From assembly GCA_016806645.1 (NCBI GenBank), contig JACSYO010002159.1:11798827-11862826 (forward strand): a DNA stretch of 64,000 bases, written 5' to 3'. Position numbers and translations under genes: made by a program. Of this stretch, positions 13,675 to 27,300 are shown in pieces (within the stretch, counting starts at the first letter, position 1; each line of letters opens with the position of its first letter). The notes below the pieces were generated by a model. The model did not search any database, was not told where the DNA came from, and was given only the letters and a program-made list of their open reading frames with translations. The DNA is from Ophiodon elongatus. Lineage: Eukaryota > Chordata > Actinopteri > Perciformes > Hexagrammidae.

Positions 13675-14042
13675 ATGGTATCCAAGCTGACATCTCTGCA
13701 GCAGGAGCTCCTCAGCGCCTTGCTGGACTCTGGAGTTACCAAAGATGTTCTGATCCAGGCCCTGGATGATATGGACCCCAGTCCGCCTAGCTTTGGAGTA
13801 AAACTGGAGAGCCTGCCGATGTCCCCCGCTCCTCCTCAGAGCGGCAAAATGAACGGGGTGGACGTCGATTCGAAGCCCGTCTTCCACACGCTCACCAACG
13901 GCCACAACAAGGGCAAGATGTCCGGGGACGAGGGCTCCGAGGACGGGGACGACTACGACACGCCGCCGATACTGAAGGAGCTCCAGTCGCTCAACACGGA
14001 GGAGGCCGCGGAGCAGAGGGCGGAGGTGGATCGCATGTTGGC
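13675..14042 (+). CDS. hnf1b: hnf1b exon 1 (coding part)
   Basis: This exon encodes residues 1-122 and two bases of codon 123. It holds the dimerisation helix region (LTSLQQELLSALLDSG), the conserved KPVFHTLTNGH stretch, the acidic GDEGSEDGDDYDTPP stretch and the start of the POU-specific domain (ILKELQSLNTEEAAEQRAEV). It ends at a GTGAGT donor, phase 2, and joins the next exon to read RMLAEDPWRAA. The 3' half is noticeably richer in GC and CpG than the surrounding DNA. Confidence 0.97.
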
Positions 14043-14516
14043 GTGAGTTCCTACTTTATCTGACTTTCTTCTTCTTTTTTTTTTAAAGTGTACAAACTAG
14101 TTTAAATCTATTTGAATCGCAGTATACGGGGTGAAAGTGAAAATAAGCACCACTCCGTGTCCTGTAACTCGCATCAAAATGCGCTATTTCTGGCGTTTTA
14201 AAGGTTAGAAAATTAAATCAAATTAAACCTTCCTTTATATAAAAAAGGCATTTTCCTTCTTTGTTTACAATTTTAAAAATAACCCGCCGCGGTTCTGTTT
14301 TCACAATCTGGTTACTAATTATCCACAAGGGTTATAATTTCTTTACCTTTGGAAAATATCAGCTGAACTTAGATCTATTTATTATTAACTCTAGGCCGAC
14401 TCCTACTCCACAAAATATATCGCAATGGGCGACATGAAGAGAAAGTGAATCGAAAAAAAAAAAGGTTCTGGCTGAGAATTTAGATAGACAATTTTAATAA
14501 ATATGATAATACATTC

Positions 14517-14553
<37 letters not shown>

Positions 14554-15333
14554 CATTTAAGTATACAGTTATTACTTAAAATTAAAAAGTTGCATTTCTT
14601 CCATTTATTTATGTCAGTAAACACATCGTGTGAAAAAAAACGTCCTAATTGGACCTCATGCTTCTAATCCCTTTAATCACTCAGACCTCTTGATTCACTG
14701 TAAAACTAATATTTGAGGTCCTAACAAGGACCGGAAGAATATCAAAACTAACACACGTGTAGTTAAGTTATTATTAATTTTATTCTATAAATCATCAACT
14801 GAAAGATACACAGTGGCGTGTGATTAGAGTGAATGGAGATCTGGTTATTCATTGTCAAAAGTTATAAACTAACATCTCCCACTTAACCCGCAGACTTAAA
14901 TGTAGGCCTCCACATTCTCCAAAACAAACAGATATGTGTAGTTTGCTACAATTACCGATGTCAGCGTGTCAGGCCTGCTGCTAATCTCGGATCCGTTTTA
15001 CGTCCGAGTATATTTTTGCTCTACACTGTCCTACTGCTGTGGAAATTTGAATTTATTAATGACAAATTCGAGGGGCTAATTCTACAGGTAAGAGCATGTT
15101 TTAATTAAACGTATAATCATGCGACGCTCATGTGAATACAAGTAAATGGAATTTGAAAACGATAAAAAAAAATATATTCCTTACTGAACTTCGCCTTTCT
15201 TTGAGATTAATATCTCGAATACTACAGACAAGTATAAAATCCTGACCTCAAGTCTCTTTGATTATCAATTAAAGAATATCTGATCTAGTATGACAAATGC
15301 ATTTCTGTTTTATTAAATACATGCTATATATAC

Positions 15334-15391
<58 letters not shown>

Positions 15392-18300
15392 CTATTATAT
15401 TATGTAGACTGATGCCAAGTATTATCATCTTTTTTCCAAATACTATTAAAAGATCTGACACATATCTTTTTCCTCACTATTTTCAAGTTTAAAGTTTTGT
15501 CAAGCTGTTTTAAGATTTGTTTCACAGTTTGGGGTCCTTTTTAATCTAGACTTCTATTGTTCACGCTCACTTTAAATTTACACAAACCTATAGCCCAACT
15601 GTTTCCAGGCTGAAATCATGCGTTTAGTGAACAATTACTAGGTCCAAATTTCTCAACCTGGCTGAAACCACTTGAACCTTTGAAAATATTTACAGCCTAT
15701 TGAATGGGTTGCAATGATACAGGGTTGTCTTTGAAGGGACTTCCCCTTTAAACTTGAGGCCCTAAACAACAGTAAAGCTAAAGGAAAAGGAACAAGTTCA
15801 TGTGTGTTTCAACAGAGTATTTCCATATTTGTATATTTTGTATAACTAATTTTAATATCAACAAATCTAACCAAATCTTCCCACTTGCATGAATGATAAT
15901 AACCATTTTGTCATGTGTTTACATTAATTTAATAGCATGAAATAGACCGAAAACTTTGTTTCAACCGAGAGTAAAGGTGCTTTTGCTCTTTACGACTTCC
16001 CTCTGAAAGCTACAATTAGTTCGGTGGTGAAATGAATGTTTTCTGCTCCTGTGTTTTATCTGAACCCAGAGAGGATCCATGGCGTGCTGCCCGCATGATC
16101 AAAGGTTACATGCAGCAGCACAACATCCCCCAACGGGAGGTGGTGGACGTCACAGGGCTGAACCAGTCTCACCTCTCCCAGCACCTCAACAAAGGCACGC
16201 CCATGAAAACACAGAAGCGAGCGGCCCTCTACACCTGGTATGTCAGGAAACAGCGGGAAATTCTCCAACGTAAGTTAATATTTGAGTTTCTCACAGCTTT
16301 GTCCCGGCCTGCATTGTGTACTTGGCAACAGCGTGGCACTTTATTTGGGCTTAAAATCGGTAGGGATATCAATTTTGGGTTGGACATTTCCTCATCATGC
16401 TGGGTGACATGAACAGCACCTTCAGCAATAGGTGCTAGATCTTATGTTTATCATAATGCATCCAAAGAAAAAATAAATATTATGTATGGACAGAAAACAC
16501 CTCTATTATGTACATAACTAACTTCTCCTTTTCACAAATGTGTATTTTCCTTCTGAATTGTGTTTTATTGAATATACCTCTGCTTGTTTTGCAGAGTTCA
16601 ACCAGGCAGTGCAAGGCTCTATGAGCAACATGACAGACAAAGGCAATCAGGATCCAGTGTTTTTTTTCCCAGAGTTCAACCCGTCCGGTCAGGGCATGGG
16701 TCAGCCAGGTGAAGAGGTCGGCAGCGAACCCTCCAGCAAGAAAATGAGACGTAACCGTTTCAAATGGGGGCCTGCGTCCCAGCAGATCCTGTACCAGGCC
16801 TATGAACGCCAGAAGAACCCCAGCAAGGAGGAGAGGGAAGCTTTGGTAGAAGAGTGCAACAGGTAGATAAACATGACACCTTCCTCTACCTTCTTTGACA
16901 AATGTCACCCAAACAAAACCAAACCCCAATTTTTCACCCCGTTCATCTGTTTCCTGCAGAGCCGAATGTCTTCAAAGAGGCGTCTCCCCCTCCAAAGCTC
17001 AGGGCCTCGGCTCTAATCTGGTCACCGAAGTGCGAGTATATAACTGGTTTGCCAACCGGCGTAAAGAGGAAGCCTTCAGACAGAAGTTGGCCATGGACGC
17101 CATCACCGTACCGCCCCACAGCATGAACCCTCTGCTGTCCCACAACTCGCCACATCATCCCCATACCAGCATTTCACCTCCCAGTAAGATGCCAAGTGAC
17201 ATTGCTTTGCATGCAGTTCAGCATCACAGAGAGCAGACAGGACGTGTCATGATGACAGATTTTTCTTTAGAGGAGTACTCCACCCATTTAAGGTTGGACT
17301 CCTCCAACACCGCCAGACAGAAAGATCTCAAAATCAATACAGCAACCTGAGATATTGTCTTTTTTATTCCACACATTCTTTGTCAAAACCTGGCGCCTAC
17401 ATCAGACTTCGATGTCTTTAAATGTTATGTGTGCAGATTCATCGGCGGTGTTGAAAGGTTTCACATGACCTCACGCCGCATCGCGTTTACGGTGTTTACG
17501 CCAACATTTTTGGTAATAGTGCAAAGAAGCCCCTGATTTAGCTTTCTTCGGCGTGAAACTACTAAGCACAGTTGATGTGATCAGAGAGGCAGAGAAAGAG
17601 GGGACAAGTGATCAATGAGTGTGAGTGAGTGAGCTGAGCAAATGCCATTGTTATTCTGATCTTTGAAAACACACTGAGAACAATCCACATTGTACCTGCA
17701 ATCTCCACTCCAAAGTCAGCATGGAGAAGCATGACACAAAGGGCAGCAATCCTGTGACAGGCCAGGGTCAGGCCAGGGTCAGGGAGGGGGGACAGACACA
17801 TCCAGGTTACCTCGACATAACGCCGTCATTTCCGCATTTCCTCCTCCCATGCAGGTTGCTAATGACTCCACTCAGAGAGTCTCCAAAACAAGGAAACGCT
17901 GTGTGTTATTGCTCTGACCATTTCACCCTGACCTGATGTTTGCGTTTGCAGTAATTCGTATTGACTGAGTCTACCTGGAGTAGACAACATAAAAACAAAG
18001 CTGATAGGCCTCGCAGAGCTTTATCCTCCGTGCCATCACTCACCCTCCATAAAACTGTGATTTGAGAGTCTCACTCAGAGCCTATTGTGTTCCTCTCGTG
18101 TTCGAACATGAGTACGCTTCGAAGGGAAAACAAACTGTTTGCCGTGGCTTGCTCTTTTACCTTTGGTGATTGTCTGTTTGCTTGAGTTTTTTTTTTTGTT
18201 GCTCAGAACACCTGACCAGGCATTGACCTCAGGTTGCCAAGCCAGAGGGTCAGCAATAAGGTTGCAGAAGGGAAGGGTCGGTGCATGGTGGAAAACAGTT

Positions 18301-21300
18301 TGCTCTCCCCACAAAAAATACTTCAGCTGGCTGCTTACAAGGTGTCCTGCTGGCATCCTGCCGACAGCATCAGCTGTTTTTCAGTGTCAGCCTCTGGCCT
18401 GACAATAATATCCCAGCAGGGCGTCTCATTGCGTTGCTAGGGCACGGCCTGTATTATGCATGCTTAATGGACAATTAAAATCCTTTGCTACTACATCTCC
18501 TAGGCCTTTGATAAGGGGCTCCTCTGACTTCTACTCTCTATACTCTGCCTCAGCAGGAGGTCCCATTGTCTGTGGTGTATTAGAAGACTGCAGTGACTGT
18601 AACCTAGGTTCATTTATCTCTGCTGGGCCTTGAGGAGGACTGATTTTAAAGCCTCCCCCCTCATCTTTATGGGCATTGGCATAGTTGCTGAGGCTGGGTG
18701 CAGACTTGGAGCAGCAGGAGCTGTCCACTGGGGTATAGGCCCTTTTCTGGCCAGACAGGACTGATGACCCCTTCTTCGCCTACAGAGAAACCTAGTCACC
18801 CCCCTCCCCCCTCTCTCAACTGTCGCCACACCTTCAGTCATACGAGAGAGGTCATCGCTGGGTCGGATCAAAGAAACTCCTTTTTACTTTGGGAGTTTTT
18901 ATTGATTCTGTTTCAGTTCATTGATCCATCGGTCACAACTGAATAGACAGTCAAACAGTGTGACGTGCAGTTTTGGTGGTGACCTTTTTTACTTTCAGAA
19001 ATGAAACTGATCTCAGACAGATTACATCGTTTGTCAGAAGGCGTATGTGTGCACGCACCTGTGTTTTCCGATGTAATATTTACCTACTGGTCATGTGATA
19101 ATAACGTTTACTGAGCTCAAGTAATTCATCTTATTTACGGCATTTTACTTTGAAGCTCTAACCTCCGCTAACGAGCTAGTTAATGTCATAAATATGCAGA
19201 CTAAATCATAATATACAACTGTATATTTTCTAATGATAGATTTTCACTTGAATTCAATAATTACAATCATAATTATGCATTTAACATAATAAAATAATCT
19301 AAAGAAAAGGTCATTTGCAGTAGCGGAAAGTGACTAAGTACATTTATGCTAGTACTTATTCCATTGTATGTTAACTTTTAATCCTCTACATTTAAAGGTA
19401 AATATTGTACTTTAAACTTCACTGGATGTATTTAACAGCTGAGACAAGATTTTATCTAAAAAAAAAAACAGAATAATCTTACAAAATACCGTTCATTGTT
19501 AATGTTAAACCCTTTTGCTCAACAAAAATATGGTGCCTGGTTGGGGCCCCTTGTACATTGTCAGATGTCTAGCTGCTCACCAAAGAGATATTCCCTGGCT
19601 ACCTCATGGCCGCCGCTCTGCCCTGCTATCATATGGTGCTTACAGCTGATAGCGGCGTCCCGACAGGCGTTACACAAGTGTAGTGCCCACCCTCCGATTC
19701 CCCTCGAGCTGATCCATGCTGACACGATCTCATATTAAAAATATAATCATACTTCTGTCAGTACTTTTACTTTTGATACTTTAAGTACATTTTGCCAATA
19801 CTTATGTACTTTTACTTGCGTAGGATTCTGAATGCAGGAGTTTAACTTGTACTGGAGTATTTTTAGATTAGTACTTCTTGTAGCACTGATCATTTAGCAG
19901 CTGAAGTCATCATCACATGGAATCATTGCTGAGCTGCATCTTTCTGCCCGTTACAAAACTAGCAGACTCAGAAGTTCCTGATCAGACACAGTAGTGGGGG
20001 GGATTATCCGTGGGCTGTGTTGCTTTCCGTCACCTCGGGCAAGCTTGAAACAAGACACACACCCACACACACACACACACACACATAGAAAATAATGGCC
20101 TAGGTCTGCACTTTCCACTGCTCTGTGACTCCCAGAGAGCCACAAAGAAGAGACTGGATACGTCCTGCAGAGACCCAGGAGGTCTGTCATATGCAGCGGC
20201 ACTACAATGAGCACTGCCTGGGGTTGGGGAGGCAGGCTTTGATATAACATGGGTCACACAGGGAGCTAGAGCCTTTAAAACCTGAAGATCCTTGCTACCA
20301 CTCCCCCTCTGAAGTTCTCGCCCTCCCCCTGCTCTCGAAAAAGACGCCTCAGTTTTTCATGGATTGCCCGTCTTTCTTGCCAGAGCAAATCTTTAGTTTT
20401 ACAGAATCTCTAAGTAAAAATATGTACTAAAAAAAATGTCTTTCTAGAAACCCAGAGTTTCTTGGTTCAGATCATGGAAGTCGTCCTTACTTATTCCGAG
20501 GCTCTGTGCGGCTGGATTACTGCCGAAGCCAAAGAAACGAAACGGACCTGAATAGCATCCTTTTCTGTGTCTGACACTTTAGGAGGTCGTCCAGCACCAA
20601 GATAACTGCCTTTTTATGAGTCCTCCGCCATTGTGTGGCAATGGGGGTCATGAGTCCAATGGAGTGCTTTATTGTTCTGTGGCAGTGTTTACAAGGCACG
20701 GTGGAGAGTTGTGGGGTTGCTAGTAGGTTGCAGTAGACAATATGAAGTCTGTGGTCTGAACAAAATGGAGGACAGGTACTTTAGCAGATGAAATATGGTG
20801 CAGTGGCTTCAGACATCGCGGTATCGGTATTTTAAGTGTCTGTAGTCAAAGGAATAGTTCAACAGTATGGGACATATTATGCTTGTCAAATATCTTGCAG
20901 AGAGCTAACTGTCAGCATGTATGTCCGAAAATGTCAAAGTATTGCTTTAAATGTGCGGAATATTATGCAAGATTATTACGATTACTGCTGTGACATATTA
21001 TGTGTTGATATACCTGGATCTGTACGCATCCAACAACTCAAAGGAAGACGATTTTGCAGGATTTCAGGATAAGACAAATATTTGTGTTCCCTGGCACCTG
21101 AAGCAAACTGTACGATTTGGAAACACAAGCAACAAGAAAACAGTGCCCCCCTCATTGGTCACATTTAGTATCAGTGCCTCTCCCTCCGCTTTATCTCAAA
21201 ATGGCTGTATATCAATGCATCCTTACATGTCTGACTGACTTTGACAGGGCGTTCAGGCTGTCACACCTGGGTCAGGGACGAAGGGCTCGGGGAAGAAGGG

Positions 21301-24300
21301 AGATCTGAGGGCAAACACAGTCTGTCTCTACACTGTCACTGAGAGAGGGAGGCTCTCTGTGTCTGTGTGAGGCTGAGACCACAGGATAAGAATGTGTTTG
21401 ACATTGCTTGTAATTGTGTAATGTTTACTCTGTTGGTATCAGAGGGGGCCTACATCGGCAAACAGGCATTTGATTGTCGGTTGTGGTCGGGTGAGGCATT
21501 CCTTTGGGCCTCCAGTAAGAGACAACAAGAAGTCTAGACACAGGATTAAGTGATGGCACTAAAATAAGAATTTAATTTTCATTGAAACCTCACTGTGACA
21601 TTTACTTGTGTGCTGTACTGTTTTTTATTTTTTAGAATTATTTTTTATTTTTTGAAAATCTGCCACTTTATCCTTCTCTACTACACGTCAGAGGGAAATT
21701 TACTTTTTTCTAATAGTTTCTATTTTTTTTCTTGAAAATTTGACATAAAAAAACAAAAGCTTACAAAATACACATGTGAGATAACTTTGTTTAGGCTGAA
21801 AAAAGTACAATTATCTAATATTTCACAAAAAAAAATCAAAGATTAGAGAAATTTATGTTGCAGAACTTTTTTTTGCTTTTATCTTCCCCTCACATTTACC
21901 TTGTGACCTTTCGGAGGGAGTGTGGCCACTAGGTTGGGAATCACTGAACTAAACTAACAAAGTGTATATAAAGTAGTTAAAACTAGCTCCATCTCGAGCA
22001 GCTACAACAGTAAAATGCTGCTTACACATTGATGCATCGGTATTACCAATCTGACAATGTAATATATAATAATATAACACACACAGAGGCCATTTTTCTG
22101 CAGAATGAGTACTTTCAATTCTACTTTAACACATTTTGTGGAAAACACTTTAAATACTTTATTTATTTAATTGTTTGCAGGACTTACATTATCGAGTTGG
22201 TACTTTTTGCTTAAGTAAAAGATCTGAGTACTTCTGGTGAAATTTCACACTGACGCACACACCATTAGTAGCATTTGTGTGCTGATCAGAGAGTCAGATG
22301 GGAGTTCTGTTGTGAGCGAGTGAACACGGTGAATGGCCTTGGCTGAGCTACACAGATAGCAGCAGACGGGTCACTGTGTTTGTTTGCTCTGGCCTCCCCT
22401 TGTCTGCGTCAAAGAGCAGGTAGATTGGAGTGACGGCGGCGTTTCTCTACACTTCTATCTCTCTGCCCTACATAGCTGTTATAGTTGTAGGACGCAGCAG
22501 CTGTTATAGTTGTCGGATGCGACAAGTGAAACTAACTTTCTGTCTCTATCTCAGTGCGTTACAGCCAAGGCCCCGGTGAGGTCACCTCCTCCACAACCAT
22601 CAGCCACCACAGTAACAACGCCATGGTGACCAGCCAGTCGGTGCTCCAACAGGTGTCTCCGGGAGGATTGGACCACAGCCACAGTCTGCTGTCACCTGAC
22701 AGCAAGATGGTGAGTGAACACACCTGGGCCCTCATGGCCTCAGATTAGATAAGGCCCGGCCTGCGTTTAGCATAAACGTACAAAGCAGGTTCCTGAACCT
22801 CCTCTCCCATGGACCCACGGGCAAGAGCCAACAATTAGCACATTGTGCTGCTCTGTTTGAAAGGTGGAGCCGGGGTGGCAGGCCATGGCTGGACTAGCAC
22901 GCAGCCTTCACCAGACCAGAATGTACAGGCATCAGCCAATAAACCTGACAAAGAAACATTCTGTTCTTATTGATTAAATGCCTCGCAAAGAGGAGCCACA
23001 GGTGGAGCCCTGCTTGTTCTGCTTGAGAAGTGACGCCACCATTTGATTATATCCAATGTGTTCTTTTTGTTTGTGTCTACTTCAGAGTTTCTCCCTTCTG
23101 CCCTAGTCCAATATTTGATCAGTGACAAGGAGACCTGTGCATTGACCCACAGCGTTTGAGTCGTGGGTCAACAAAACGTTTCATATAAGATGTGTGATTT
23201 ACCGTCAAAATACAATATTTTTCTCTGGACCAAAATTGAATTGCCATACAACCCTAAATTCTACCGTTTGAACTACTTATCTTGTTCAGGGTCACATACA
23301 ATATAATGTCATGTAACTGAAGTTCAATAACTTCCCCGTCAGATCAAAATACTTCTGTCTTTTGGACCGACATTAGGTGAAATGACCACAGGCTATGTAT
23401 TTTACAGCAGGTCAGAGCTGACAGTTTCTTATCTGCAGATGTGTGTTTGGCCGATCTGTCGTTTTTGGGCAGCTGGCGGTAGTCAAATAGTCGCAGCCCC
23501 ACCGAGTGGGAGGATCCAGATAGCCATTACTGTAAATGCATCGATGTTGTTTTTTGCAAATGTTCACGTAATCATTCCCATGATACAACACACAGGTATA
23601 CAGACACTGTCAATGTGCAACACAAACTCATGCACAGTCTTCCCGCTGACATTTTTATTATGATTCTTTTTCTTCTTGACCTTTTGTTTCTTATCAGTAT
23701 TTGCTTGTGTGCTGTGTGTGAGTGGAGTTACACAAGTACAGCGTTATACAAAAGAATCCGAACTAAGTCAACATTTATGTCTGTTGTTTGTTTAGCAGCC
23801 AACATCTGTTTCACTTTGAAAATACATTTATGTGAATTTACATTGCAGACACTCGTAAATTTAAGTGGGGTAGTTTGTTATAAAACATTACAGCAATAAA
23901 TCAGAACTCTAATTGTATTGATTTCCTTCATCTTTCCACAGCTTTCAGGTTCAGGTGGAGGTCTTCCTCCAGTCAGCACACTGACCAACATCCATAGTTC
24001 CCATCACAGCCATCAGCAGACACAGAACCTCATCATGCCTCTATCTGGAGTCATGGCCATAGCACAGAGTAAGTCCTAAATCAAGAAGTGAAAGTCTTTG
24101 AATGTGTTTCATCGTGGCACGATTTGACGGAGGTTTCGCTGTGTCCCACTAGGTTTAAACTCATCGCAATCTCAGTCGGTGCCAGTGATCAACAGCGTGG
24201 CGGGCAGCCTAGCGGCGCTGCAGCCGGTGCAGTTTTCCCAGCAGCTCCACAGCCCCCACCAGCAGAGCCTGATGCAGCAGTCCCCCAGCCACATGAGTCA

Positions 24301-27300
24301 GCAGCCGTTCATGGCTACTGTCACGCACTCGCACAGTCAGTAACACTCATTTCTACTCTCAACATCTTTGGATGCAAGCCTCTAGTGTGCTTTGTATATC
24401 AGTTATATCACTGGTTCAAAAACGTTTGGGCTTGTGTGGTTTGAGAAGCTACAGTCTACTTTGTCTGTGAGCAGATAAAAAGGTTTTTAATTTGGTTTCA
24501 TTACAATAATAGAGGCCTAAAAACGTAAAGTGTGGAGGAAATATGTTTTTAATATGTTCTCTCCTATCTTGGTAGTTATCTTGGGGACCCTTTAAGGGGT
24601 ACGATTCCTAAAATTGGGAACCAGTATGTAAAATAAAGCCGAAAAAACACCCTATCATTCTATTATTACTTATTATTTAAGTATGATTAGATCGTACTTC
24701 TCTTGTTCCTTTGGTATCTGCAGTCGCTTAAAACCTGATATCAATCTTGAAACTGAGTACTTTTTAAAAAGAAAATCCACGTGCGTCCAAGTGTGTAAAC
24801 CTTAGTATCTGTCTAAGTTTCCTAACTTTCCTTTGCAGTGTATCCTCACAAGCAAGAGCCACCGCAATATTCCCACCCGTCACGTTTCCCCTCGGCCATG
24901 GTCGTCACAGACGCCAACAGCCTCAGCACCCTCAGCTCCATGTCCTCAAACAAGACGGTGAGTCACATCACTGAGGCCACAGTTAGATGCATGTTCTTAC
25001 CTCTGCCTGCCTGCTACTGTGGGTTTTAGATTGAAAAAGGGAAAATCTGTAATCAGCGTCGGGTATCTGCGTGACAATCAGCCTTAAATCTGAGATGTTT
25101 TTGCAGTTTTTGTTATGATTCTTACATTTTGCAACATATAGAATTATTCTTTCATCAAATCTCTCTTTTGAAAAGTACTGTAACACTTGATTAGCGCACG
25201 CATCACCTATTGATGCACAGAAATCCCCCTCAACCTGTTCTGATTGAGCGAAACAACACAATCGAAAAAAGCACACACTTAGCAGCGGGAACTAGATAAT
25301 GACAGGGAAAAGTGTGTGTGTGTGTGTGTGTGTTATGATTGTGTGTTGACCATTTTTAATTCCTGTAACATTAGGACGGTGCTGTAAACAAGATGGTGCA
25401 ACTCGGGGGTCTCTCCTGGGTAAATACAATTCAATCAATTCAGTCACACACATTAAATGAGTAAAAGGAGCAACATAGCAAGCAGATCAAATACTATAAG
25501 TACTGCTTGTTTTACTGTTGGGGCTGTTGCTGATGTTCAAATGCTTCCGTTTGCCTCCAAACTAATAGACGAGGTAGATATGTGGAAAGTATACTCCTCA
25601 GAATTCCTATTTCCTCTTAAACAGACGTCTAATCAATCACCTGCTCCCTCAGCCTGAACGCCTCCTGATTAATGCTGCCTCCTTTCACTTTCATCTCCCT
25701 GCTGAGAGTTACCTCAGCGATCAGGAAATGAACCCCGCTGTTAATCAAAGTTCTCCGGTGTGCTGCTACTTTCCTCCATGCTACAGTGAGGCTGGAGATG
25801 AGATGGGGGTGGTGGGGTAATTACACCTCTTCCTCTTTCCTACTTCTCCCTGCTCTCAGTGATCGCTCTAGCCTGAAATGTTGTCCATGGTGCTTTCACA
25901 CGCTCAATTTCCCACGCTGAGGCAGAGCACTCGTACCGCCGCGCTACTGACCGACAGATGGGATGATGGGATGATAGCTCAGAGCAGGGCGCGGTGTATC
26001 CTCAGTGGAGGAGGCAAGGAAGTAAAACAAAACTCTCTGAGGCTTTGAAATACAGGTGCATTTTGGTCAGGGTGTTGCTCTTTCTACGTGGACAATCTGA
26101 TACTGTATTTATTGATACACTTTTGCAACACAATTAAGGTATATTATGTGATAAAAGCTGTACCCAATGGTGAGAAGTATTCAAATTATTTACCTGTGTA
26201 AAGAAATACACACGGTATGAATTTTCCAGACTGAATATTCACATATTAGGTTTTCTAAATTCTAAATCACTTTATACGTTTGATAACATACCCAAGGAAT
26301 ACTTAAATTCTTGTAGAACTGTATAATTACACCGATGGAGTGGTTTCAGATATTTGATGGATCGTGAATGAAACAAATCTGGTTTATGTAATTAAGAGGA
26401 TTAAGGAGTCAGAAGTCACCACTAGCTTAATAATTAAAAATAAATGTCATTTGATTATTTCAATTAAAGTGTTAAAAACATTAGAAAAGCAGTGTAAATG
26501 CCTTTGGTAACTTCATCAAATGTCTTGTTTTGTCTGGCCAGCCGTCCAAAACCCAATACTATTACATTTACTCTAAACTGCTACCAAGAAAAGCAGCACA
26601 TTTTCACATTCGCAATTTTTTAAAACTTATTTTCTGCTGGTCAATTTATCGATTAATCCACCAATCGTTACAACTCGAATGCACTTTATTTCATAAGCAT
26701 CTCACCTGTGTTTCATTTTTATCAAATTTGTATATGCCAAGTAACTGCTAACTACATCTGTCAAGTAAAACATTGAAAAGCAGTGGAGTAAAAGGTAAAG
26801 CCAAGTACCTCAAAATTATACTTAAGTGCAGTACTTGAGTCGATGCATCACACTGGCATTTTACAAACCCAATTATTTAGAGAGCAATTAGCCAGTAGGC
26901 TCTCCCAAGTATTTTCTTTTCAGGACTTTATTTGGATGGGGCAGCCTTCTTCTCGTGACACAACTAGCATGCTCGGGCTTTATAACGATCATTGTTTACC
27001 GAGAACCCTCCATTATACCTGCGTCTGTTTCAACCTCACCTCTGCTCGGAGCCCGGCGTCTAATGACTCAAGTCTTACCCTGCAGGTCACCTTTATCAGG
27101 TGAAGCTGTTTGCTGGACGCAGGGTCACACCAGGGTCACCTGCCTCCAACCCTGGAGAGGCAGGTGGAAAAATAAATTACACAAACAATCCACAAACAAT
27201 CCAAAAAAAGAGAGCATTTCAATGGAAACAAGTCTTTTGAGAGTCGGGAGAAAGAGGGATGAGGAATGTATTTGGTCAGGTGTGGCGCATGAAGGTGCAG

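Larger units (their letters stand above)
14043..16069 (+). other. hnf1b intron 1
   Basis: AT-rich intron of 2.0 kb without coding signal. It holds a TAA microsatellite (14519-14551) and a long TA microsatellite (15324-15389). I see no clear transposon. Confidence 0.8.
17196..22554 (+). other. hnf1b intron 4
   Basis: Intron of 5.4 kb, the largest in the gene. The first 1.8 kb is GC-moderate, free of recognisable repeats, and includes the candidate RARE/Maf enhancer. The distal part contains two degenerate hAT-type MITEs (19317-19888 and about 21610-22242), a CA repeat (20054-20085) and a fragment at about 20848-20905 resembling the TIR of the element at 7227-8470. No exon-like ORF fits the gene. 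Confidence 0.8.
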
